This document shows positions 51,801 through 58,383 of a stretch of 64,000 bases of DNA, piece after piece (position 1 is the stretch's first letter; every line of letters begins with the position of its first letter). The notes under the pieces are model-generated. The model had not been told where the DNA came from. It did no database searches and saw only the letters and a list, made by a program, of their open reading frames with translations. Source of the stretch: Reticulitermes speratus (taxonomy: Eukaryota > Arthropoda > Insecta > Blattodea > Rhinotermitidae); assembly GCA_021186555.1 (NCBI GenBank), contig JAJKFL010000011.1:35596923-35660922 (forward strand). The letters run 5' to 3'. Made by a program: the position numbers and the translations under genes.

Positions 51801-54382
51801 TCTGTACTCCTCACCCAGTGTTATTCAGGTGATCACCTTAAGGCAGAAGAGATGGGAAGGCCATGTGACACATATAGGAGAGAAGAGAAATGCATAGAGA
51901 GGGGGGGGGGGGGAACATGAAGGGAGGAATCACTTGGAAGACCTAAACATAGATGGGAGAATAATATTACAACAGATTTTAAATAAACAGAATGGGAGGG
52001 CATGGACTAGATTAATCTGGCTCAGGATAGACATAAGTTGCAGCCTGTTGTGAAAATGTTAATGAACATTTGTGTGCCATAAAATTTAGAGAATTTCTTG
52101 ACTGAGAACTATTGGCTTGTCAAGAAGGAATCTGTTCCATGGAGTCCATTAGTCAGTCATCTTGATTTCATCCTGTTCATTCAGATGTATCCCCAGCCAC
52201 CATTTGCAATACAGCTATTACCAGACGGTACAGGAATATCACAACCGTTAAACCATTTCCAGGTATCAGCATCATGTAAAGGAGAGGTACAATAAATTTG
52301 TAATCTGTGAACCATCTAAGAGAGATGACGCAGCTGGCTGGGAAAATACAAAAATTGGTTTTGTGGCACAGCACAAACTTTTGAACCTGCTATACCTGTT
52401 TCATGTTTAGGTGCTTGGCTTGAAATATTTAAGTCATGATCCCAGAGCACCATCTACACCAGCAGTTCTTAAAAGTACTGTCTTTTGAAACATTACGTTA
52501 TGTAGTAGGTAGATATCAGCAGGTACCAACATTATGAATAAATCTGCCACCCTGTCGATGAAAGCAGTATGTTCTTCTGAAATGTTGGTACCTATCTACC
52601 AAATTACATGGCATCATGTCACAGAAGAATGTAATCCAAAATAACAATTTGACATTTTTGTCATAAACCAACGTTTATATTCCGTGTATGTATTTTCATT
52701 TCAGGAGGATCTGAACGACAGCAAGAAGTACAAAAATCCACAAAAAGGAATCACCAGTGCCTCCCAGATTTGAGGCACAATTCCAGTGAAAGTAAAAACT
52801 CAAAGAAACCCATACAGGTACTGAAAAGTAAGAAAACTTTCACTTTGTAATTTAAATACAAGTAAATGATTTTGACGTGAGGTTCTTACATGTAGACAGT
52901 TGTGTACATATTCAGGGGACATCACATACCCGTTTCAATCAACAGATAATATTAAAATTTTGCTTGTCAAATGCCTGAAAGTTTTATTGCGCAAGTCACA
53001 AAATTTTCTTACTGAACACTCTCACCAAGTGCTTAGCACTGTCCATCTTCAGACAATCACAACGTCCAACTCTCAGCACAAAGGCTATATACACACAACA
53101 CACTTTCTGACTGAGGTCTTCATGATTTTCCTCAGCCAACCTCAGCAGACGCTAACCACAAACAGCCATCTTGTTTTGAGGTTCACATGTATGAAGCTTC
53201 ACCTCTTGTGCCCTTCCATATACGCCTTCAAAGCAGGGTGCTTATATATGGCAACTTCATGCAAGACTTGTGGTTCTCACAGTATTCTGAGGACACGGGT
53301 CTTCTTGGATATGACACTGTGTCACTGCGTAAGTGCTTCATGACATTTGAAGACATGCAGCACCTTCATTTTCAAAAAGCAAGAGGTTCCAAAATAACAG
53401 CTATTGTTCTTGGACTCCTTAAGGATAAACATGAAGGTACTATTACATGTTGAAACGTCAGGGACTACTCGCACAACAACACAGAGTCACATCCCAGAAG
53501 ATCTGAATCTTCATCACACTTCGGGATGTTTTGTATCGAGCTAATAAGAAACACAGTGTAATTAAACTGTCTGTAACGATGAAGTTGTGAATAATTCAAC
53601 TCAAACACATGCCTTATGTAAGCCACAAATAAAAACGAAATGTCTATTGGAATGGAAGTTACTTTTAGACTTATTATCGAAAGGTTTTGATGTCAATGCA
53701 ACAGCAAAGGCCTGTGTGCTTGGTTGCAGAGACCAGAATCGTGCTTCCCCATGACATCAATCGCTGCTGAAGACACAAGGAAGAGTAAGAAGTTCTCGCG
53801 GCTATGGCCGAAGGTCAAAAAAATCCTAGAGAGTAAAGTAATTATTAGGAAATCCAGTGGGTAAGTTCAATATAATGAGGAGATTTGCTATTTATTCCTT
53901 CAACCAACAGTATTAGTTCCTCAATTAACCTCTATATTCTGGCAGGAAAAACTTGGAATTCCTTGGTATTTTGGTGCTGGTGCATCAATATGCTCAGGGA
54001 TTATGTTGAAAAATAATGATACTTCAGTGGAACAAATGAGCTACATTTAATGTTGTAATGCCTTGTCACATAATTTTTATGACATAGGGACCTTCCTTAC
54101 GGAACATCCCTGTAAATGATACTGCATCATGTCCTAAACGACAAAATTCATCACAGTGACTGCCATGACAGACTCGCAGTTCTCATGTAGACCTATTCTA
54201 TCCACAGGCACGTCTCGCAAGAAGTGAAGTCAGTGTCCCAACTGTTAGAGAATGACGACGGTGGAATCGTACTACGATCAGGGCTTGCAATTCAAGGTTC
54301 TGCAATAACTCCAGAAAGAAAACCAAGAGTGCCAACAATGAGTGAGAAGGATCTGACCAGAAGCCATACAGCCAAACAATAA
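21791..54382 (+). CDS. Unrecognised large SxIP/octapeptide-repeat protein gene (nine-exon model)
   Basis: Gene-level entry. Exons 21791-21900, 30098-30261, 34930-35023, 42638-48435, 49265-49807, 50776-51024, 52705-52817, 53730-53860 and 54208-54382 have GT-AG borders, and every junction agrees in phase. The lengths total 7377 nt, exactly 2458 codons plus a stop. The first in-frame ATG in exon 1 is at 21815; the good acceptor before 21791 means earlier exons may exist. Order in the protein: a basic region (exon 2), a long Ser/Thr-rich disordered region, 29 octapeptides, three SxIP motifs, and a charged C-terminus. I recognise no catalytic domain, signal peptide or membrane segment. The SxIP motifs suggest a microtubule plus-end partner. 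Phase agreement does not prove that every exon is used. Confidence 0.7.
22027..23706 (+). repeat. 70-bp tandem array, 24 units
   Basis: The unit starts CCATACACAGTACATGCTTC and repeats every 70 bp, with 24 units filling 1680 bp exactly. Variants alternate at a few positions (CCATGCTG or CCACGCTG, GCATACAGTA or GTACACAGTA), and neighbouring units often share them. It lies in the intron after candidate exon 1. Confidence 0.95.
23990..24138 (+). mobile_element. SINE family 1 fragment (3' half)
   Basis: GTGGGTACCGG, AAAGCGACCGGGGC, AGAGTAGAGCTATACC and a TTTACC-rich tail match the 3' half of the family. Confidence 0.8.
24551..25159 (+). mobile_element. PIF/Harbinger-type DNA transposon, internally deleted
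   Basis: Terminal inverted repeats of 43 bp (24551-24593 and 25117-25159, starting GGCCGGGTTCTCACGGGG) appear to match exactly, and TTA flanks both sides (24548-24550 and 25160-25162), the 3-bp duplication typical of Harbinger. A frame at 24583-25104 encodes the N-terminal part of a HARBI1-like transposase: an [12 protein letters not shown] stretch, then [20 protein letters not shown] and FEYLLSRV. The catalytic DDE region is missing, so it is non-autonomous. It lies in an intron of the unknown gene. Confidence 0.9.
25389..25950. mobile_element. Long foldback element with hammerhead-like ends
   Basis: Arms of roughly 250 bp are inverted copies; GGACTTTTCCTATCGTCACT starts the left arm and its near complement ends the right arm. 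The right core (25879-25908) is CTGAAGA, a short stem and GAAACGTC, with TTCAC/GTG able to form stem I. In the left core (25426-25455, minus) CTG has become ATG. Confidence 0.75.
26798..26960 (-). mobile_element. SINE family 3 fragment, diverged
   Basis: ATGGCTCAACAGCCCTATAT and a GGTTACTAAG-like continuation match the 3' end of SINE family 3 (32545, 39908, 63467), here without its tRNA-like head. Confidence 0.55.
27074..27155. mobile_element. Palindromic ~82-bp MITE, copy 2
   Basis: Arms TACAGGGCATACACAAA and GAATGGTGCGGT are inverted around an AT-rich centre, with TA on both sides. Confidence 0.85.
27379..27460. mobile_element. Palindromic ~82-bp MITE, copy 3
   Basis: This is the most perfect hairpin of the four, with arms pairing nearly end to end around TAGTGAACACTA. 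It lies only 224 bp from copy 2. Confidence 0.85.
28035..28620 (-). mobile_element. LINE 3' end with reverse-transcriptase C-terminal remnant
   Basis: The longest LINE piece in the window. On the minus strand it encodes the C-terminal tail of a non-LTR reverse transcriptase: [20 protein letters not shown], then [20 protein letters not shown], then [13 protein letters not shown] and [19 protein letters not shown]. One frameshift follows, and then the 3' UTR. The 3' terminus is a run of CTAA/TTAG repeats (28031-28062). It is 5'-truncated, with no endonuclease or palm domain. Confidence 0.9.
28656..28785 (+). mobile_element. Partial copy of the GTCCCTTTTATC inverted-repeat element
   Basis: GCGGATGCAGACTTTCTATG and GTTCGGGGACACGATAAAAG match the right half of the element at 19017-19133. 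Confidence 0.5.
28880..29150. mobile_element. Foldback element with minus-strand hammerhead-like core
   Basis: The inverted arms contain CCAACAAATGCACT and ATCAAGTATTGTTC. The core on the minus strand (28952-28979) is CTGAAGA, a GGTTC/GAGCC stem, GAAA and the palindrome ACATATGT; ACCTC before it can pair with GGGG after it. Confidence 0.75.
29566..29850 (+). mobile_element. SINE family 1, full-length reference copy
   Basis: The most complete copy: a tRNA-like head (GGGATAGCTCAGTCGGTATA, B box GGGATCGAATCCC), the family body, and a TTTACC-repeat tail. The two polymerase III boxes look intact. A diverged copy lies tail to tail with it at 29855-30030. Confidence 0.9.
29855..30030 (-). mobile_element. 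SINE family 1, diverged inverted copy
   Basis: The complement of the tRNA-like head (GGGACTCGAACTC, CTATCCCGGCCC) and the body (GTGCCCAT, CGGTCTGAACG) is recognisable. With the copy at 29566 it forms a tail-to-tail pair just upstream of an exon of the unknown gene. Confidence 0.65.
30098..30261 (+). CDS. Unknown large protein, exon 2 (basic region)
   Basis: The acceptor is ctgtgctag (ending 30097) and the donor GTAAGC starts at 30262. The frame encodes [20 protein letters not shown], then a [19 protein letters not shown] stretch. About a third of residues are Arg or Lys, which suggests nucleic-acid, tubulin or phospholipid contact. It begins one base into a codon and ends with one base left over, matching both neighbours. 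An internal AG at 30101 is an alternative in-frame acceptor. Confidence 0.6.
30600..31479 (+). pseudogene. Decayed DDE transposase (DUF4817/mariner-like), split by a foldback element
   Basis: After the insertion at 30683-31015 is removed, a start ATG (30671) leads into [20 protein letters not shown], the N-terminal helix-turn-helix type seen in these transposases. After an internal deletion the C-terminal region follows ([13 protein letters not shown], then a region with [13 protein letters not shown]), with at least one frameshift and a stop. The right end is GGCGCACCCTGTA. It is non-functional. Confidence 0.6.
30683..31015. mobile_element. Foldback element with paired hammerhead-like cores (sister of 56397-56615)
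   Basis: The inverted arms contain ATATAGTCTTCTCGGGCGCA and ATTCGTTTGAATAC. Cores lie at 30736-30767 (minus) and 30903-30934 (plus): CTGAGGA, a GGGGAC/GTCCCC stem (one base changed on the right), GAAACG. TGTACAGCGA occurs on both sides (30673-30682 and about 31018-31027), a 10-bp target duplication inside the transposase pseudogene. An extra arm segment (30837-30895) makes it longer than its sister. Confidence 0.8.
31674..31754. mobile_element. Palindromic ~82-bp MITE, copy 4
   Basis: Arms TACAGGGCATACACAAAA and GAATGGTGCGGT are paired with a slightly diverged right arm, inside a TA-rich flank. Confidence 0.85.
31900..32184. mobile_element. pogo/Tigger-like MITE with internal 100-bp tandem duplication
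   Basis: Terminal inverted repeats CAGTCGAACCCGGTTATAAC (31900) and its complement (ending 32184) are exact over at least 20 bp and flanked by TA. The interior holds two nearly identical 100-bp units (31961-32060 and 32061-32160), each starting TGTCGTTATAACCGAGGAG. No protein is encoded. Confidence 0.85.
32338..32525 (-). mobile_element. SINE family 1, strongly diverged copy
   Basis: CCCCGGCCGCTTTACC, GGGAGGCTGGGTGGGCC and a decayed tRNA-like head remain in minus orientation. Confidence 0.5.
32545..32810 (-). mobile_element. SINE family 3 (tRNA-derived), full length with target duplication
   Basis: The minus-strand head GCCGATC..GTGACCGCGCGGTC resembles a tRNA with a long variable arm, and GGGTTCGAATCCCGCC is a perfect B box. 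AAAATAACCAAC at 32533-32544 and 32811-32822 is an exact 12-bp duplication. The 3' end is oligo(A). Confidence 0.9.
33061..34590 (+). repeat. 45-bp tandem array, 34 units
   Basis: GTGTATTGTGGCACTGTCTT starts each unit, every 45 bp, and the last unit (34546) is degenerate. Since 45 is divisible by three, frames stay open on both strands (over 500 codons on each), but these translate the repeat only. Most units contain CAGTAAGTAG, so a GTAAGT donor-like hexamer recurs every 45 bp within an intron of the unknown gene. Unit variants (GGAACT or GGCACT, TTGACA or TTTACA) cluster in blocks. Confidence 0.95.
34930..35023 (+). CDS. Unknown large protein, exon 3
   Basis: The acceptor is ctgtccacag (ending 34929) and the donor GTGAGC starts at 35024. 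The frame reads [20 protein letters not shown], then [10 protein letters not shown]. It begins two bases into a codon opened by the exon at 30261 (Ala) and ends with two bases completed at 42638 (Arg). The [11 protein letters not shown] stretch looks like an amphipathic helix. It starts 340 bp after the 45-bp array. Confidence 0.65.
35152..36470. other. Intron of the unknown gene, with TTAACCCTTTAAA ends
   Basis: No exon is supported. TTAACCCTTTAAA occurs reversed at about 35767-35779 and forward at 36014, and once more at 15773; these could be ends of a piggyBac-type (TTAA) element. A patch near 36145-36225 (GAGACGGAATGTTTTCTGCG) is repeated in diverged form at 14885-14960 and 19430-19520. 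Confidence 0.4.
36470..36765 (+). mobile_element. LINE 3' fragment
   Basis: GATCAAATAAAAAAGAATGA, GGGCGGGACATGTAGCACG and CCTTAGGGTTCCATAAAACG match the LINE end on the plus strand. It is diverged and frameshifted. Confidence 0.75.
36836..36965 (+). mobile_element. SINE family 1 fragment, diverged
   Basis: CCAATGGGTACCGGGCA, AGTAAAGCGGCCGGGGC and a TTATACCTCC stretch match the 3' half of the family. Confidence 0.6.
37249..38067 (+). repeat. 39-bp tandem array, 21 units, with a 195-bp higher-order duplication
   Basis: TAAACACACTGTATATTACT starts each unit. Three variant units in a row (TGTACATTAC, then GCTAGCTGAAAT, then TGCATATTAC) occur at 37531 and again at 37726, exactly five units (195 bp) later, so a five-unit block was duplicated. 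Frames on the minus strand are open only because 39 is divisible by three. Confidence 0.95.
38862..39111 (-). mobile_element. LINE 3' fragment with target duplication
   Basis: A 5'-truncated, minus-oriented LINE end of 250 bp, including the (CTAA)n terminus. ACTTAGCAACT at 38851-38861 and 39112-39122 is an exact 11-bp target duplication. Confidence 0.9.
39123..39898. other. Intron of the unknown gene, decayed hammerhead-like family copies
   Basis: No exon is supported. Repeated phrases (CTCCATTTTCAGGG, CTGCCTCCATCTTCAGGG, CTGTCCCCATCTCCAGG) at 39540-39660 look like successive decayed complements of CTGAAGATGG-type cores. Confidence 0.45.
39908..40176 (+). mobile_element. SINE family 3, full length with target duplication
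   Basis: The tRNA-like head (GCCGATCCCAGTGGCCGCGC, B box GGGTTCGAATCCCGCC) leads into the family body and an A-rich tail. TAAACTCTA at 39899-39907 and 40177-40185 is an exact 9-bp duplication. Confidence 0.9.
40680..41726 (+). repeat. 42-bp tandem array, 25 units, with palindromic core and higher-order pattern
   Basis: Units start GTGTTCTAACACATTAGG. Inside each, AGGTTC and GAACCT form an inverted pair around AAGTTTTA. Two unit types (ending CCTCCTAAAC or CCTACCGAAC, with TTTTAG or TTTCAG) follow a four-unit order over the first 11 units, then become irregular. The array ends about 910 bp before the main coding exon. Confidence 0.95.
41965..42351 (-). mobile_element. mariner element, internally deleted
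   Basis: Terminal inverted repeats GAGGGTTATCCAGAAAGTAA and complement are flanked by TA (41963-41964, 42352-42353). On the minus strand the C-terminal part of a mariner transposase remains: [20 protein letters not shown], then a region ending [19 protein letters not shown] holds the last catalytic Asp of the DDD triad; the N-terminal two thirds are gone. Confidence 0.9.
42638..48435 (+). CDS. Unknown large protein, main exon (5.8 kb)
   Basis: The frame is open from 42606 to 48449; the acceptor gtgttgcag ending at 42637 fits the phase of the exon ending at 35023, and a GTAATG donor starts at 48436. It encodes about 1930 residues. The start is acidic (ETDDEDEL). A Ser/Thr-rich region follows, with degenerate ~47-residue repeats around SSQTxGxExxDS (about 43260-43640), then Lys/Glu/Gln-rich sequence. 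The array of 29 EVQHVK(T/A)(G/S) octapeptides is at 46773-47468. Three SxIP motifs follow: SSIP (47739-47750), SRIP (48222-48233) and SRIP (48258-48269), the last two among basic residues. Composition suggests a long disordered scaffold. I know no named family that it matches. Confidence 0.85.
46773..47468 (+). repeat. 24-bp coding tandem repeat, 29 units (octapeptide [16 protein letters not shown])
   Basis: GAAGTACAGCATGTGAAG starts each 24-bp unit, exactly in frame with the main exon. The last two residues alternate TG, AG and AS; HH replaces QH in units 13 and 18, and the final unit is degenerate (EVQHVLTV). The nearly constant Glu, Val, Gln-His, Val and Lys positions suggest a regular strand or helix surface. 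High DNA identity suggests recent expansion and likely length polymorphism. Confidence 0.95.
48773..48804 (+). repeat. (AAT)n microsatellite
   Basis: About ten tandem AAT units in the intron after the main exon. Confidence 0.9.
49081..49136. mobile_element. Short palindrome related to the foldback family
   Basis: AATATAGTCTTCTAGGGCCA pairs with TGGCCCGAGAAGACAATATT around CAGCTGTGTCAACTG. The arms match the outer ends of the elements at 30683-31015 and 56397-56615, but the core region is missing. It lies in the intron between the 48435 and 49265 exons. Confidence 0.6.
49265..49807 (+). CDS. Unknown large protein, exon 5
   Basis: The acceptor tgtgttacag ends at 49264 and the GTAAGC donor starts at 49808. 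It joins the main exon in phase (G+CT, Ala). It encodes [20 protein letters not shown], a Ser-rich middle, and a more ordered-looking part with [15 protein letters not shown] and [20 protein letters not shown]. The basic-aromatic stretch near the end could be a binding motif. It ends one base into a codon. Confidence 0.85.
50200..50325 (-). mobile_element. SINE family 1 remnant
   Basis: TTCCCCTGGGGAAATAATCCG, then GGACAGGAGGCTAGGCGGG, resembles a worn family-1 body in an intron of the unknown gene. Confidence 0.35.
50776..51024 (+). CDS. Unknown large protein, exon 6
   Basis: The acceptor cttgttccag ends at 50775 and the GTATCG donor starts at 51025. It joins exon 5 as GCC (Ala), and a competing AG four bases later breaks the frame, which supports this choice. 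The product has [20 protein letters not shown], an [14 protein letters not shown] acidic stretch and [14 protein letters not shown] resembles a phosphodegron-type DSGxx core, but that is only a resemblance. Confidence 0.7.
51183..51490 (-). mobile_element. SINE family 2, full length with target duplication
   Basis: The tRNA-like head with GGGTTCGATTCCCG lies on the minus strand, with the family body and an AAGG-rich tail. CATTCAGGCTACTA (51169-51182) and CATTCAGGCTCCTA (51491-51504) form a 14-bp duplication with one mismatch. Confidence 0.85.
51610..52155 (+). mobile_element. LINE 3' fragment with reverse-transcriptase tail, decayed
   Basis: On the plus strand it reads [20 protein letters not shown], then [18 protein letters not shown] and [11 protein letters not shown], the same C-terminal tail as 28035-28620, followed by a G run with frameshift and the 3' UTR. 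Confidence 0.85.
52705..52817 (+). CDS. Unknown large protein, exon 7
   Basis: The acceptor ttcatttcag ends at 52704. It joins exon 6 as GGA (Gly) and encodes [20 protein letters not shown], then [17 protein letters not shown]. Two donors are possible: GTACTG at 52818 (phase 0) and a stronger-looking GTAAGA at 52828. Only the first keeps the next exon in frame, so I use it. Confidence 0.7.
53730..53860 (+). CDS. Unknown large protein, exon 8
   Basis: The acceptor tggttgcag ends at 53729 and the GTAAGT donor starts at 53861. The phase-0 frame reads [20 protein letters not shown], then [20 protein letters not shown]. The basic-hydrophobic pattern suggests an amphipathic helix. It ends two bases into a codon that exon 9 completes. 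Confidence 0.7.
54208..54382 (+). CDS. Unknown large protein, last exon with stop
   Basis: The acceptor tatccacag ends at 54207. The product reads [20 protein letters not shown], then [20 protein letters not shown], and ends [14 protein letters not shown] before TAA at 54380-54382. A candidate AATAAA polyadenylation signal lies at 54739-54744. Confidence 0.75.
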
Positions 54383-54738
54383 CCTTAAAAGGGCCAAATG
54401 TAAAAAATTTCTACCCTGTGCAGATGTCTGTAAAGACAAGATAAAACATGTCAACCTTTACAAAAGCTGCCGTCTGACACCATGTAAAATTTCTTGGCAT
54501 TTTATCAGAACTAGTTAAGAAACATTTTGTGGTACCTCCTCCTTATATGTGAAAGTTGTTAATGGAGTTTTATTATTTAGCTACAGTAAAAGTGCAGTGA
54601 TTTGGGAATACAGGAATTAAGAGTGGCGTTGCTGGGTTTTACATGCTTGTAAGTTGGCGACAATGACTTCATAACATGTTCCTGTGAGGAAGAAATAGAA
54701 CTAGTCTCACCATTGAAAGTTCAGCAAAGAATTACCAG

Positions 54739-54744
54739 AATAAA
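54739..54744 (+). terminator. Candidate polyadenylation signal AATAAA
   Basis: It lies 357 bp after the stop codon of the unknown gene. It is an exact hexamer but a common one, and no downstream GU-rich element was examined. Confidence 0.4.
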
Positions 54745-54793
54745 GCAACTAGACATATCTGTACATCACACAGAAAAACACATTACTTTCACT

Positions 54794-55073
54794 GTCTATT
54801 AACCAACTAAATACACTTTCACTTTCAACTATTTAATTGTTTACAAATTTTCCCCTACATACGTTTTGGTCCATAGAAAGACCATTATCAGGGGTACACA
54901 AACTACACTTTATTTACATCCATAGGTTCAATCTGTCACCATACGCAGTCTAGTTCAATTCAGTCTTTTATGTAGCAATTTTTGTAAACAATTAAATAGT
55001 TGAAAGTGAAAGTGTATTTAGTTGGTTAATAGACAGTGAATTGAAAATGCACGGTGAAAGCCATATAAAAAAA
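54794..55073. mobile_element. Foldback element with decayed hammerhead-like core
   Basis: The inverted arms include TAACCAACTAAATACACTTT and ACTATTTAATTGTTTAC. The minus-strand core near 54870-54895 is mutated at two essential places (CTGATAA, CCAAAAC). ACATTACTTTCACT at 54780-54793 and 55074-55087 is an exact 14-bp target duplication. Confidence 0.8.
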
Positions 55074-55179
55074 ACATTACTTTCACTTCAGTATTATCCC
55101 TGCTCTCGTTACACATAAATATCATCCAAACTTGACGATATAACAAACATTACATAACTCAACAAGCAACAAAAAGTAG

Positions 55180-55580
55180 TCACATGACCTGTTGTTTTGT
55201 ATGTGTGTACACCTTGGTCTGCAGCACTAACAGAAGAACACACCAAAAACAAGGTGCCGAGGGCAACATATGGACCAAAGAGGATGGAAGCAGAGACAGG
55301 AGGATGGAGAAAACGACATTACGGGGAACTTCACGATATGTACTTCTTGCTAAATGTTATTGTGGTGATCAAATCACGGAGGATGAGATGGTATGGCATG
55401 TGGCATGTATGGGGGAGAGGAGAAATGCACAGAAATTCTGAATGGAACACTCTAAGTGCATACACCATTTGGAAGCTCTAGATGTAGAGGGAACAATAAT
55501 ACTCAAATAAATTTTACTGAAATAATGTGGGTGTGAGCTGGATTCAAGTGGCTCAGGAAAGGTGTCAGTGGACACAGTGA
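55180..55580 (+). mobile_element. LINE 3' fragment, strongly decayed
   Basis: TGTTGTTTTGTATGTGTGTA, ATCAAATCACGGAGGATGAGA and GGGGGAGAGGAGAAATGC follow the LINE consensus on the plus strand with many changes. Confidence 0.7.
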
Positions 55581-56383
55581 GATGTGAGGAAGTACAGAGG
55601 ACTGAACCAGTCCCGCAATGGACTATCCTAATGCCAGCGATAAACAACAATTTACTGCTCAAGTGCTCGAGTGCTGTTTCGTTAATTACCTGTAAGAAAT
55701 GAGAAGGAAACGTAAACAGGACTGAATGATGTTAGATCCAAGGTGGAACGACACTGTGTCACTGGGTAAATGGTTCCTGATCAGCCCTCCACTGCACATC
55801 CAATTATGGCCATTTTCAGGGCCTCGCCTACTTGTACACCCAGGCCATTCCTACACCTCTCTATTGGCTTGCCATCTGTTCCATGCAGTCACCAATGGTC
55901 AGACTTGCCTACATATCCCCACCACTTAACCCTCGGCATTCTTCACAGACCTTGAACCCTTGAAGTTGAGGGCGACACATTCGTTCAAAAGGTCAGGAAA
56001 CACTTAGCCAGTGATGCAGTGTCAAATCCCAGAAGACCAGAAACCAGGACTGGATTGATTTTTGGAAGGGTGAGATATGAATAACACAATTCAGTGTAGA
56101 GGCGTGAAATGAATTCAACAGAGTTGTTAAGGGTCAGTGACGGGATTTTGTGAAGATGGTGATGAGCATCCAGCATCTGTACCAAGAGAGAATGTTTTGA
56201 CTGTTTTATTTTTGTTCTTGGCTTATTTAATTTTATTTTCAACTATTCAGATAACGTAGTGCTGAATGGCAGAAAGACAAGTGAATAACATATTGAAAAG
56301 GACATAAAAAAAAAGGTGTCATTTGCCTGTAGGACTTCAGGAAAAGTACAGGGAACATAACAGTTAGTCTCTGGGCTACAAGC
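55581..56383. other. Spacer between the unknown gene and BBS5
   Basis: No gene is supported. A worn relative of the foldback family (CACTGTGTCACTGGG..., ...GATGCAGTGTCAAATCCCAG) spans about 55740-56040. Confidence 0.4.
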
Positions 56384-56396
56384 ATCCCAAACACAA

Positions 56397-56615
56397 TATA
56401 AGTTTTAAAACTTTCGCGGCGACATGATTCAATATAGTCTTCTCGGGCGCACAGCCGCGTCAATTCGTTTGAATACAACGTTTCGGGGACTAGCTCCGTC
56501 CCCATCCTCAGGCAAAACTGATTTCAGTTTTGCCTGAGGATTGGGGACGGAGCTAGTCCCCGAAACGTTGTATTCAAACGAATTGACGCGGCTGTGCGCC
56601 CGAGAAGACTATATT
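56397..56615. mobile_element. Foldback element, near-perfect palindrome with paired hammerhead-like cores
   Basis: A 219-bp insertion whose right arm is the inverted copy of most of its left arm. Cores lie at 56480-56511 (minus) and 56534-56566 (plus): CTGAGGA, GGGGAC/GTCCCC stem, GAAACG. ATCCCAAACACAA at 56384-56396 and 56616-56628 is an exact 13-bp target duplication. It is the best preserved member and a close sister of 30683-31015. Confidence 0.9.
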
Positions 56616-56989
56616 ATCCCAAACACAACTTCCAAAATTTGGTTTCTTGATCTCATGAATTCCAATGGTATGAGGAAGATCCTGAAGTGACATGCAGTTA
56701 GTTACAGCTGCCTGCAAAACGGTATGAACAAGACGTGCAACTGTAGAACTCAACAATTTATTTTCATGTGTGCAAAGTGAATTTACAGAACCTTTGTGTC
56801 ACAATATCACAAGCATTGTTAAACACTGCGATGGTGGCATGCCCTGACAGCACACGGTCTGTGTTGGTCACCGTGAAGGCCGAACTGCTTCACGCATGTT
56901 ACAATCAGCGCAACGCACGACTAGCTAGAACAAGTGCTGAGAATTTACACTACCACTGCAGCCGGGACATGACATTATCAACTGAATAC

Positions 56990-57560
56990 AACAAAAAAAG
57001 GCATGTTGTCAACTTGAATACACCAGAAAATTTTGTTACCGCCTTGAATATTCCAGAAGTCTACAACTTCAAAGTGGCATCTTCTGAACACGTACTGGCA
57101 GAGATATCAACTTAAACACATACCAGAAGTAACATTCTATAGACTTGTATATACCAGAAGAAATGTGTCAACTTACACATACACACACAATGAAAAGCAT
57201 CAGCAGCTGTCTGTACCATAAGCTACATGTTACAAACCCGTATATATCACATCACACATCAATTTGAACACACACCGATGGTGACATTACCAATCTGTAT
57301 ATACCACAAGACATGCTATCAACCTGTATGTATTACCAATGTATACATACCAGAATATGTACACCAGATAACAGGAAACACATCAACTAGGGCATACCAA
57401 AACTGGCATATTTCAACTCGTATAATACAGCAGAAAGTAAATATTCTCAACTTCAGGGTTTCAGACGTAACAGAATTATTGAAAAATATCTACAAAAAGA
57501 GACATGTTACTCAACTTACAAATACTAGAACAGACATGTCACCAACATGTATATATTATG
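56990..57560 (+). repeat. Degenerate tandem-like repeat (ATACCAGAA / CATGTTGTCAAC)
   Basis: Phrases such as TATATACCAGAAG, AATACACCAGAAA and CATGTTGTCAACTTG recur at irregular 35-60 bp spacing. Frames here have no recognisable product, and I read it as an old decayed array. Confidence 0.5.
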
Positions 57561-57874
57561 GACATGCAATAGTGTATAGTCACTCACAATTGTAGCCTTC
57601 CCTGCTCCACTGCTCACCATTTACATTTTTATATGAACCTAGTATATCTTCCTCATGACTGTGCAGTGCTGTAAAACCAAGGAGTGGGGCAGGGAGATAC
57701 TGTTGCTATACGTCACAAGAAACCTTTGTTCAATTTGTAAATATATTGTTGCATATTAAAAATATTCTTCTGCATCCTGCCTCTTCGGCATAATTAAAAG
57801 CTAACCTCATTCACCTCTTCACGAACAAATGTGAGTACCTGTGTTAATACTGTCCTAACTTTTACCTCAGTATG

Positions 57875-57995
57875 ACATTTGGCTATGATCATTTGACAGA
57901 GATCAGGTAGATCCTTACTCCGAAACGACGTTGACAATTGGCTATGATCATTTGACAGAGATCAGGTAGATCCTTACTCCAAAATGACGTTCACG
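57875..57995 (+). repeat. Two-copy tandem duplication (~62 bp)
   Basis: TTTGGCTATGATCATTTGAC through TCCTTACTCCGAAACGACGTT is repeated immediately with a few changes (CCAAAATGACGTT). The end of each unit resembles the GAAAC half of the hammerhead-like family. Confidence 0.75.
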
Positions 57996-58383
57996 TAGGT
58001 CTTTCTAAGAGCACTGTGATTCCCTCCTGCCAATCACCATCCCACCAGTGCTCCATATTAGTATGTCATTGCTCACAAGGTACATGTGAGGTTTCATCAA
58101 CAGTAACTGTATTTTAGGATATTTAACGATGCTTTCAATTGATAAGATTATATGTGAAATAACTAGACGATTGGTGAAATGGCACGGATGGACAGTCACA
58201 ATCTAATTTAAGATATTTTCCTGACGTGTGTCTGGACGGAATGGAAAAAGAATTGAAAACATTCAGCCAAGGTAGCCAATCTTTAAGCATAAATTTGAGG
58301 CTGCGATCCCCCAAATATAAAGGAGTACCAAATCACTTGCCATATGTTTTTTATATTAGTCTCACTGTGCATTTTACGATTCG

